Shown: positions 13,083 through 22,800 of the stretch, piece after piece
Layout: each line of letters starts with the position of its first letter
Numbering within the stretch: the stretch's first letter is position 1
DNA from: Branchiostoma floridae
Taxonomy: Eukaryota > Chordata > Leptocardii > Amphioxiformes > Branchiostomatidae
Assembly: GCF_000003815.2 (NCBI RefSeq)
Contig: NC_049993.1
Location: 4,341,555-4,405,554 of the forward strand
Direction: 5' to 3'
DNA: 64,000 bases
Translations under genes and position numbers: made by a program
The notes under the pieces: generated by a model
The model's input: the letters and a program-made list of their open reading frames with translations, nothing else
Database searches by the model: none
Told to the model about the DNA's origin: nothing

Positions 13083-16000
13083 AATGGCAAATAGGCCATG
13101 TGATGTTGCTAAGGCCTGTAACAAACATTGCAACTCCCGTATGATCACGGCAGGTTCTGGAAGGCAACTCAGACGGAGATTCTATCGTCCAACACGACCT
13201 GCACGTTCCCATGGTGACCAGGTACATGCGCGTCAACCCGGTCACGTGGCCAGGTGTGCTGCCCCGCCTGCGGATGGAGCTCCTAGGGTGTAACAGTAAG
13301 CATATCTTTAATTCCATGAAAAATTAAGATATTCTTTTCAGAACCTCATCAGAACCTCTGGATGGATTATGATGATATTTAGTGGATAGGGACCTAGAAG
13401 ACTGGTTTTGACTTTCAAGATTGATTTTGGCCCCTGGTATGTGACCTTGGTCCTGCAGCAGACCTTCTGTTTTTATTGCCAACGACTCCAATAAAAATCG
13501 TGAAAAATAGTTAGCCTCCTTCACCGGCCTCTCTGGGAAGCTTGGGTTTTAGGTCGATTCGCGATTTTATAACCGGGAATATTATGCCGGGAAAGGAATA
13601 TACAAGCTTTCCGTACAAGCCCGTACAAGCTTTCCGGTGTATATTCCTTTCCCGGCATATATTCCTTTCCCGGCATAATATTCCCGGTTAAAAATCGCGA
13701 ATCGACCTACCCCCCCNNNNNNNNNNNNNNNNNNNNNNNNNNNNNNNNNNNNNNNNNNNNNNNNNNNNNNNNNNNNNNNNNNNNNNNNNNNNNNNNNNNN
13801 NNNNNNNNNNNNNNNNCATATCGGTTTTGCCTTTGTTTCTTCTTCTCCTCCGCACAATTAAGGTCAACGACCTGGACCAGACGGCTGTCACCATGGTAAC
13901 CGGTAAAGTAGCAGGCACCATGTGGTGTTCGGTTACATAATGTAGCAAATGTCAGATCTACAGGGGTTTGGGTCACTACATTTAGAAACGTGTTCAAATA
14001 AGAATGAACAAAACAGTTGCCAGTGTTAGACTACAATATGTGAAGGTAACATTCTGTATGTGCTTGCAAATACAGTCAAACCTGTCTATAGTGGCCACTC
14101 AAGGGACCGGCCCAAATGTGGCCACTATAGACAGGTGGCCTCTGTATAGAGGTAGCAACTTGTAGATAAAATACCCAAGGGACCGACAAAAAGTGGCCAC
14201 TATGGACAGGTGGCCCCTCTGTAGAGGTTTGACTCTGTACAGGTTTGACTGTATTACCTTTCTAGTTATGTTACCGTGAAATAGAGGGGCTCGGGTCACT
14301 ACATTTAGAAACGTGTTCAAATAAGAATGAACAAAACAGTTGCCAGTGTTAGACTACAACATGTGAAGGTAACATTCTGTATGTGCTTGCAAATATTACC
14401 TTTCTAGTTAGTTGTAGCGTGTGCAGTCCATTGGTTAGCGACCCTGCTTATTAAGGACCAAGAAGTTTCGAGGTCGTATCCCGATTGTTGTCTCTTAATA
14501 CCCAATATGACCACTTCTGGAATTGTCGTAGTCGTTTGGTTGGGACGTTAAGCCGTAGCAGTACATGGCCACTGTTTGTTGGAAATTCTCTATAGGGAAA
14601 TCCCCCGTTACATTAGTTTCTCTGAGAGCTGTCGTATTATTGATAACCCCAGTGATGTACAAGGCTTACAATCTGACCTTGACGCACTGACTCATTGGCA
14701 AAACCAATGGCAAATGTCCTTTAATCCATCGAAGTGCCACACTCTTCATATATCCCACAAACGTAAGCCAATTATTTCACAATATGTCCTTTGCTCCGAA
14801 AACCTCACAAGTGTTAAAACCCACCCATATCTTGGTGTACAACTATCTCATGACTGACATGAAATGGGACACACATATAAAGATACGCAACTGGTAAAGC
14901 GAATAGGATACTGGCGGTCATACGTCGCAACCTACAGCACTGTCCTCCACGGGTCAAATCAACATGCTATAAGGCGTTGGTGCGCCCACACTTGGAGTAC
15001 AGTGCAACAGTGTGGGACCCCCATACTATCAGTGGGGCCCAGGCACTAGAAAGAGTGCAGCGTAGAGCTGCGAGGGTGACCGTCAACGATTATCGCAGAA
15101 CCAGTAGTGTATCAGAAATGCTCAAGAGCCTACAGTGGCCACTCCTCGCTGGCAGAAGGAGAGATGCCCGCCTAATCACTTTTTACAAAATTTTGAATGG
15201 TATCATTAAATTCCTTTTACCCAGTACCTTAAACCAGCCCAACGCAGAACCAGAGGAAGTCACATGTTTAATTATACCAGTTAATCACAGCTAGAAGAGA
15301 CTGCTTCAAATTTTCTTTTTTCCCTCGCACGGTTGTCGAGTGGAACAGGCTGCCGGGGCACACTGCCCAGGCCCCGTCAGTCGAGGCCTTTAAGGCCAGT
15401 TTGGCTGGCCTTCACTTGCCCTAATCCGCAAGACACCCCCCCCCCCCTCAGCGACACCCCAGTAGGGTTTTTCGAGGGTAACGAAGACGAAGCTACAACT
15501 GGTATCAAGATCACTTTCATTCAAACCCCACTGTCCTCAAAACAGAACCTGAAGAAGAACAGTCTTACTTGGACCTACAGCTGAAATGCAAAGCGTCCAT
15601 GAATTACAGAAACTTTCTGGTTTTTTTTTTCAGGTCTACGATGGGAACCAAGATCGCGGGTACGTGGTCAGACATACCCTAGCCACGCCCGTCGTGACGC
15701 GGTATCTGCGGTTTTACCCAGAATTCCTGCCGGACGGCCCGCCGAGACTCAGACTGGAGGTGTTAGGGTGCACAGGTGTGTTTAACGTGTACATTATAAC
15801 GTCTAAACAGTCCTAAAACAGCCGTAGAATGAAGTGCATTATCACAACACCTAGTGGAAGTCAATGCTACAGAAAACTTGGGCGGGGGTTTTGTCTAGTA
15901 TAGTGTAGATGTAGATAAAATTTAGATGTCTGGTTTCTTCTTAGCTTCGATCAACGAAAAAGAAAGTGGTATCAAATCATTTACATTTCAACAAGATTAG

Positions 16001-18368
16001 ATTTCAAAGGAGACATATGACAAGAACATGTTTTCATCTTCGTTACATTCTTTTTTAATCTTCAGGTAGATGGAAACCAACCCCGTTGCCATTGGCAACC
16101 ACAGAGTCTCACGTGACGTCACTGGTCAGTAGAAGCCAGTCATCAACTTCTACACCGACAACTACATCCACGGCGAGTGCAGACCTGCATACAACGGCTG
16201 CGCAAACGGCTCTACCTACCGCCCTCACCACGGTGGTGCCTCCTGATGAAATTTCTCCTTCACAATCGACTTCTACAGCTCGAAAAACCACGGTACCTGC
16301 ACAACCTGTGACAAGATCTACTACGAAAGCATCGATGACGGAGTCTACCACTACCACACTGAGAGTCACTGATTCGCGGACAACAGGAGAAACAGCAAGA
16401 TCAAGCACTGCTTCGACAATCTTTCACTCTGTAACTGCATCGACAATCTTTCACTCTGCAACATTACCAACAAAATCAACACCAAAGAAGAAGACAATGT
16501 CTCCAATAGTTAAAGTTTCGACCAAAGGAACAATTACAAAAGACGTATATATGCCAACTTCCACTTTCAAAAGCTCTACAAGAGAGCGTCAAGACTATAC
16601 AACAAGGAAAATAACAACAGAAAAATCCATCAATGATGGCACGACACAATTGACTTTTACCGAAAGAAAAACGATGACTGGAAAGTCGTTAAACAAAACG
16701 GATGAGTTTAGAAGTACTGAGAAAAGAGACAAACAGAGAAGTGCCCAGATTCTGTACATCACTGTTGGGGTGATAGGGGGCGTCGCTGTTCTCGCTGGCT
16801 TTATTACACTTGTGGCCTGCTCGCGAGCGAAGAGGTGAGTAACTAATATTCATATCACTCCATTTGTGATGAGTTTATGCTTAGAAGCTTTGTTATTATA
16901 ATTTCTGACCGATCATTCAGCCTTCTTCAGAAATAATGACCCATACACCTGTGACATGTAACCTTACCTTCACATGACGTCAGTAATGGATCAAATTGCT
17001 GGAAAGGTCATATTTCCATACCGAGGCCGAAATATTTGCATCAAGAGATATTCACAACTGATGTTCGTGACTTTTTTAAAAACCTTTTTTGTTTTGTTGT
17101 CTTTTATGTCATAATTTATGTTCCCCCAAACTGCCTGGTCGGGCGCCGGTGTGGAAATGTGACCAGGCAGGAGTTGGGAAGGATTGACACATTCTGCAAA
17201 ATTGATTCTGTACGATAAGTGCTACAAGTATATGTTATCAAAATGATAATCATGTTTATTATTATAGGTCTAGTGGGACTGACCGAATCATACTTCTGGA
17301 GGAATTCAACATAGACAGCAGTTCTCCTCTCCACAACATGGGGTAAACAACAAGTCATTTTAATCACTTATGATGTTGATCCTTTGTCGTCTGTTTGCTC
17401 GTACAATGCGCACATTCATTTATCTTTTTTCTCTGCCAAACACAGGGAGTTTATAGACGCAGCGGATAATCCTACAAATGAAAAGTAAGACCAAATTGGT
17501 TCTTAAGTTAGACTCCCGCTTCGTCTTTTTGACCTGTCTTTCATTCTGTTGTTGTCTATGTATTTGAATTTTGTTCTCGTTAGGATACACAGATTTCATT
17601 CTATGGATGACATCCCCAGTCTCATTAGTTTTCTGTTGTTCTCGAATAGAAAAACAAAATGAATTGTGGAATGGCATGCCGTCCATGTGGGTTTAGGGGA
17701 TGTTACATTTGTTCAGCTTCGAACACTGTCGAAAGGCCTATCGTCTCCACAATTTCAAAGACATTCTGTAATATCGGCTTGCACTTAGTTCTCCTGCAAC
17801 AAGGTATCAAGGTTTAAGGTTTGCAGGCCATCGCGAGCAGAAACAACTTCTACAGGCTCTGGTTCTTCCCTCGGACCATTAGAGAGTGGAATGAACTTGA
17901 GCCTGGTGTGGCGGAGGCGGGGTCTCTCTCCCAGTTCAAAACTGAGCTGGGGAGGACCCTGCTGCATTGAGCCACCCCCACACGTCTTGTATATATGTAA
18001 ATATGTGTTCTATTAACCCACTTAATTCACCTGTCCTGTCTTTTGCACACAGAAAATCAGTTTGTTTTCATTTCCCATAGCATTTTTCCTTCATTTTCCC
18101 ATGATCTCCCATGTCTATTTGTACCGGTCACTTGTATTGTAATTAACCCATGCGTAGTCTGCCAATAATCTCAAAAATTGAGGCTAGGCAGTATGAAAGA
18201 AGAAGAAGAAGAAGGTGGACTTTAAGTGGGTCTCTGACTTGAATGACTTCATCGACTCTTCAATCATTTCTTTATTTTATTTTCCCACCACTCAGTGTAA
18301 CCGAATCGACCAGAGGTCTACTGGGTAACGATGCAGATGCAGAGAACCTGGCATATCAGACGCTATAG
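3779..18368 (+). CDS. Gene A: EGF/discoidin (F5/8 type C) mucin-stalk membrane protein
   Basis: Exons: 3779-3860, 5846-5956, 6475-6647, 6944-7099, 7460-7598, 8180-8302, 8590-8762, 9091-9237, 9787-9928, 10097-10398, 10722-10863, 11231-11386, 11948-12025, 12126-12296, 12755-12888, 13154-13295, gap, 15634-15775, 16066-16834, 17268-17342, 17446-17484, 18296-18368. All junctions except that across the gap keep frame with GT-AG sites. Order: signal peptide; EGF1 (six Cys); discoidin 1; EGF2; discoidin 2 and 3; Thr/Pro linker (exons 12-13); discoidin 4; discoidin 5 (only its last exon is visible); Ser/Thr-rich stalk; membrane span (about 16,751-16,820) followed by SRAKR; short tail ending in AYQTL. 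Discoidin domains commonly bind phosphatidylserine, glycans or proteins outside the cell, so a surface binding or adhesion role is inferred. Joining exon 16 to 17 breaks phase, so exons are missing at the 13,717-13,816 gap. No named orthologue recognised; gene B is a tandem paralogue. Confidence 0.88.
4361..4753. mobile_element. MITE family 1, copy 1 (TA-flanked, 393 bp)
   Basis: Termini CACCTTTCTCACGCGG... form an inverted repeat of about 32 bases, flanked by TA on both sides. Identical length (393 bp) to the copies at 9,263 and 38,078. The TA target suggests a Tc1/mariner-type non-autonomous element. It sits in intron 1 of gene A. The shared 60-codon open frame inside all three copies is just conserved MITE sequence. 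Confidence 0.9.
5021..5383. mobile_element. hAT-like MITE family 2, copy 1
   Basis: Ends CAGGGCTCGAAAT / ATTTCGAGCCCTG, flanked by GACATTGC and GACATGGC (8-bp target duplication with one difference). The subterminal part is rich in GGGTGCACC repeats in both orientations. A second copy is at 53,336-53,703 in HOOK. It lies in intron 1 of gene A. Confidence 0.88.
9263..9655. mobile_element. MITE family 1, copy 2
   Basis: 393-bp TA-flanked element in intron 8 of gene A, in the opposite internal orientation to the copy at 4,361. Terminal repeats are nearly perfect, suggesting fairly recent activity. Confidence 0.9.
10940..11100 (+). mobile_element. tRNA-derived SINE
   Basis: The head resembles a tRNA: an A-box-like stretch (TGGTGTAACTGG), an anticodon-arm-like hairpin, and a B box (GAGTTCGATACCC). 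It is followed by a short non-tRNA body with no coding potential. It lies in intron 11 of gene A. The related-looking element at about 14,415 shares this head style. A functional tRNA is unlikely because the acceptor stem does not close. Confidence 0.6.
13034..13083. repeat. (TTGA)n microsatellite
   Basis: About twelve tandem TTGA/GATT units in the intron before the last exon of discoidin 4 in gene A. Confidence 0.9.
13550..13709. repeat. Near-perfect 160-bp palindrome beside an assembly gap
   Basis: TAGGTCGATTCGCGATTTT at the left is mirrored by AAAATCGCGAATCGACCTA at the right, with inner blocks TTTCCCGGCATA also inverted. It should fold into a long hairpin and probably is a small inverted-repeat element. 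The run of N starts seven bases later, so the hairpin may have caused the assembly break. Confidence 0.85.
13717..13816. other. Assembly gap (100 N) inside gene A
   Basis: Exactly 100 N, the usual placeholder for a gap of unknown size. It lies where the first exons of discoidin domain 5 should be. Confidence 0.98.
13962..14410 (+). repeat. Direct duplication around a MITE
   Basis: A segment of about 125 bases (GGTCACTACATTTAGAAACG through TTACCTTTCTAGTTA) occurs at 13,962-14,072 plus 14,252-14,266 and again at 14,284-14,410. The first copy is interrupted by the MITE at 14,073-14,251; the second is uninterrupted. Confidence 0.88.
14073..14251. mobile_element. TA-flanked MITE family 3 (179 bp)
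   Basis: Termini CAGTCAAACCTGT / ACAGGTTTGACTG, flanked by TA at both ends. Internal sequence holds several GTGGCCACTATAGACAGG-type inverted blocks. The duplicated flank at 14,394-14,395 has a single TA, which is the empty site. This fits a Tc1/mariner-like non-autonomous element. Confidence 0.92.
14415..14575 (+). mobile_element. SINE-like element
   Basis: A tRNA-like head (GTCCATTGGTTAGCGACCC, then a degraded B box) is followed by a body containing GGTTGGGACGTTAAGCCG, a motif style common in marine-invertebrate tRNA SINEs from general knowledge. It directly abuts the LINE remnant that follows. Confidence 0.5.
14576..15425 (+). mobile_element. LINE remnant, CR1/L2-like reverse transcriptase 3' part
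   Basis: Three overlapping frames read as the C-terminal part of a non-LTR reverse transcriptase: LDALTHWQNQWQMSFNPSKC, YLGVQLSHD, VRPHLEYSATVWDPH, ALERVQRRAARVT, and a terminal FFPRTVVEWNRLPG segment ending near 15,422. Frame changes at about 14,855 and 14,980 and between 15,290 and 15,310 show that it is a dead copy. It is 5'-truncated and in the same orientation as gene A, within the intron that also holds the gap. Confidence 0.85.
17780..18216 (+). mobile_element. LINE 3' end fragment with (GAA)n tail
   Basis: At 17,826-17,967 one frame reads NNFYRLWFFPRTIREWNELE and ends in a stop after GRTLLH, which is the extreme C terminus of a CR1/L2-like reverse transcriptase. About 240 bases of 3' UTR follow, ending in (GAA)n at about 18,203-18,215. 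It is a severely 5'-truncated insertion in the last intron of gene A. Confidence 0.8.
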
Positions 18369-18460
18369 AAACTGGAAAATAAATAGATTTTATCCTGCTG
18401 TGGACAGTGTACTTGTAACCGTTGTAACTTAGCATTTCTTTGCCGGTGGTGTTTCTTACT

Positions 18461-18466
18461 AATAAA
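18461..18466 (+). terminator. Poly(A) signal of gene A
   Basis: AATAAA lies 93 bases after the TAG stop and is followed by T-rich sequence. Another AATAAA overlaps 18,378-18,383, but only ten bases after the stop, which is less likely to be the one used. Confidence 0.55.
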
Positions 18467-18479
18467 GGATTTTTGTCTC

Positions 18480-19846
18480 TTGTATCCGATTCTTGTGTTG
18501 CTCGTTCTTCGTCATATACTGAAGTGTCAAAAATTTAGGCAATATACAATACAATAGGCAATTCAAGGTGATGATTTCCACTATGCAGAGTACAGAAGTA
18601 CAATTCAAAGTGTTATTACCCCTGCTATACAGTGACACAACAGACCATAGAGAACTACTGGAGTTATCAGATAAATGCCACTTTGTTCCATTAAAAATGT
18701 CTCAATCACTCGTGGAAGTACGCATAGCCTAATTCAAACCAAGGATTTCAACCCCCTTGGCTTAATTACTAGTACTATAAAAAAGAAGGGAATCTTTTAT
18801 GCTCGGGAGAAGATAATAAGAATACCATGTCGTTGTTTAAACCAACCAACACCCCAACCAGGGTGTGCAAACTAAATGTATTGTACGTTTACGAACCGGG
18901 CCGCTTCCCCGGTTGCATTCCCTTCAGTTTCTATCCACCTATAACACCTTTACTGTTCCCCTGAAAATCAGATGTTTGAACTATTCTGCTGTAAACATGT
19001 AGTGATTGGGTCGATATGGCAAACATGGTTATCAATGTGATATTTTGGTCAGGTCAGTGACTAGTCAGGGCGCAGTTTACTAGTATTTGCCAAGAGATAT
19101 AGTTCAAACACCCTTCAACGGTGATGCAGCAGTACTAAGCAGGAGAGGAACACTAACACAGGCTAGTGCATATAGCTGTAATATATCCAGACTAGAAGTG
19201 CAGTCTATGGACCAGCAGTTTACTGTGAGTACGAATCGTGCACTTTTGATGCATGCCAATGCTCGTAACGATCATTCAGTACTTAAGTCTGTAACGTGGG
19301 TAAGGGTTCACGAAAACGGTTATAACAAAGTTGGAAACTTTTCACTAAAAACTATTCTTGTGGACGTTTTGATGTCTTCTTGCTTCCAAGTCGTACAATA
19401 AAGGTAACAGTTGAACAAAAGTTCACCAAGTATCATCGCCTTTATCTTATCATTTAAACGTCTGTGCTTGTGATAAAGTAATTCGAACTTTTGCGCTTTC
19501 CCATCATAACTATGATCACCACTATATATAGTTGAATGAGCAAAACACAATCATGTTAGTCATTTCAACTCAAAGTAAAATGTTCATCTAGATCTGGTTT
19601 AATCTAAATAGAGGTCACCATACCCCGGACCAAAGGTGAATGATAAGAAGCTTAGGGGCTTTGAAAAACAAGTCAAAGGTCGGCGGGGCGCTCGACAGCA
19701 ATTGACACCAAATAATGTGACCTATTTACATAAACTTTGTAACTAGCTATAGTCATCAAATGTCATGTCAATAAACATATCGTGGGCCGTGTCCTATCTT
19801 ACTCTATTTTACACGTTTTGAAGGACGAGGAGACTATCAGGTCGTC
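18480..19846. other. Intergenic spacer between genes A and B
   Basis: About 1.4 kb containing the 3' flank of gene A and the presumed promoter of gene B. I see no coding exon, RNA gene or clear TATA box here. Confidence 0.5.
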
Positions 19847-22800
19847 ATGGCAACAAACGCCGTTGCCTTGGTGATGTTCTTCGTCACCACGATTGAAATC
19901 ATGTCTGCTACAGGTAACTATATTCCTCACCTTCATTTTATAATAAGCCTATCTATTTTTGTCTGACGTCTTCTGTAGCCATATACTAGTAGCTAATTAC
20001 AACACATTCCATGATACTGTAAATGCAGAAATGTTCGCGGTGGATTAATGTTCGCGGTTTTCTCGGTGACCACTTCACCGCGAACTTAAAACTACCGCGA
20101 ACATTTTTCTATTATTGTATTAGACTGCAGTCTAGATGTTGTTACAGCGAAATTAAATCCACCGCGAAAAGTCCTTTTACCCGCTACCGCGAAATTAAAT
20201 CCCCGCGAACTTAAATGTATTTACAGTATTATCACGGTTGAAGTGGTGATAGAATAGCATACGCGCATAATTGAATGATCTTTATTTGCATGTTCCTGCC
20301 CATGTGGGCTAAATGCAGCAAATCCCATGATGGGATACTAATTATAAAGACTAAGTACTATAACATGTAGTATTACAATTGAATAAACAATGCTCTTTCC
20401 TACTGAGATCTTAGATGATTTTCCTATGATAAAATCATTTCTAATTTTTGCAATACATTTCCACAAAATTGATGCCCGGTACGTTTTTGTGTATCTTTTT
20501 AGGTTTTACTGGGTGGTTTTATGTTCACGATTTTCGCGGTGGCTACTTCAATGCGAACTCAAGTTAAAACCACCACGGACATTTTCCATTATAGTATGTG
20601 ACTACAGTCTATGACGCTACCGAAACATCGCCATTTTTCTGCTACCGTGAAAATGAACCCCCGCGAACTTAAAAACTTGTTCTACAGAGGTGGACCAGTC
20701 CTGCACGGCCCCACTGGGGATGGAGGACGGCCGCATCCTGAACACTCAGCTGTCCGCTTACTCTTCCTTCTCTGATAACAACAACCCGGCTAACGGGGCG
20801 GGCCGACTGAATGGCGGCTGGGCATGGAGGCCAGCCGGCGCGGGAACTTCTAACTGGTTTCAGGTGAGACATTGTTCTCTTCGATTATGTGAGGTACGAG
20901 AAGAATGTTAAGAATTGCCAATGACAAGCTTATGCATTGGCCATACTACCCGCGCCGTAAGATACCCATATGATACCTATCTTTGTTTACTGGGCGCTAA
21001 CTAGTGTCTTCCATTTGTAATATATTGTCTAGATATAAGCCTGAAAATCAAACTGTAGCTACAGTCGTTTAGCATATGCATGGTTTGTTGACTTGATGAA
21101 CTTAATGTCTACAACAAGTGACCGAAGGTAACATAGTCTGTGACGTCGGTCTGGTATATGTTGCTTGTTTTGTCTTCTTTGGTGTGTGACGTTGTGCTTA
21201 TATCCTATAATGATTCTTTTCACGGTGTTAACTATATCGTTTTATTCAAAGTTGCTTAATATGTCTGTGTCATGTGAATCTATGTTAGAGACAGGTATGG
21301 ATTGTGAGATAACATGTGGTCAAAGTCTAAAGTTATGGTGACGATAAGTAACCGGATGGTCTAATACACAGGCACGTTCACAGAAGACACACCTACAAGT
21401 GCTACAAGACCGACAGGCAGACTGACAAACGCACCAAGTACTAACATGTTTCTGTTATGGACGTAATAAGTATGAAGCACGGAACAGGACCTTGACGTAA
21501 TTTTATAATTTATAATATGGCTTACACGCTTCATCCTGTAGTGCGTTCACCCAGCTTTGTCTATTTAGGCTAGTCTTGGCAAACTTTGATTTCTGAAATT
21601 ATGACAACCATAACAAGAGGCTGACGGTACAAGTATATATGAAGACAGCATTTTCAAAATAAAAGTACCAACCATATTCCTTTAAAACGTAAATGGAAAT
21701 TGGTCCGCAGCTACATGAAATTACCATAAATAGGTGATACTGTCATATTCAAAGTAGATCGAAGCAAAAGTTGTCAAACATATCATGACCAGCTGGTCGC
21801 AGCTGTTGACAACATGAACAGCTGGTCACAGATGTTGACATATTTCGTTCAAGGTGAACAACTGTCAACTTGTGTGTATGGTAAAACAAGATGTAACGTC
21901 CTTGGGTAAAATCATAATCCAACATATTTCGAGAAAGGGGAACAACTGTCAAAGCGGCCCTGGACCAAAACACCGCAAGACGAACAAATGGCAGGGGTGA
22001 TATTTTTATACATCCATAATAAAACCAACAGCCGTGAAAAAAACACAACGTGCATCATCGTCAACCTCAGTGCAGAAGACTTGCCAAACAACGTACCTAT
22101 GCGACAACGGGAACATGCATGTGCAGATGCGAACGCGAATAACTTTGACGATCAGATAAAACCACGTATCTGCTTGACAATATCAATTACCGCATGACCC
22201 ATATACAGGGGATCTGGACCAACACACCGGAAGACGAACATTTTGTAGGGGTGTTACTGTAATTCCTGATTTTTTCAATGTACTGTTATGTTCACGGTTT
22301 TCACGGTGACGACTGTAACGTGAACTTATCATTACTGATAACAAATAATTCACAGGCTTTTTTGTATGTGCACTTGCCGTGACAGTGAACATTTAGTTCT
22401 GAGAACAAGTTAGATTTTCTCAGACCGTGAAAGTTTGGTACCGAGAAGACAAAGTGAATTACAGTATTTTTATAACATCCATAATAAAACCACCTGCCGC
22501 CACAAAAAAACCCACGTGCATCATCGTCAACCTCAGTACAGAGGACCTACCAAACCACATAGGATTCAGACAGCGGGAACATACAGATATAGATGCGAAC
22601 GCGCGTAAACGTGACAAAACTAAAAGTCTGTCGCCAGAGGTTACCCTCTCGTCACAGACTAATAATGAAATGTGAGGCCAAGGTCAGCTCTTTTTAACAG
22701 GGCGTCGGACATTTCATCGCTAAATGTTAACATATAAATACTAATTTTTACGCATGATGAGTAAATCAGCTCACACACCTACCACTGTCCTCTTAGGTCT

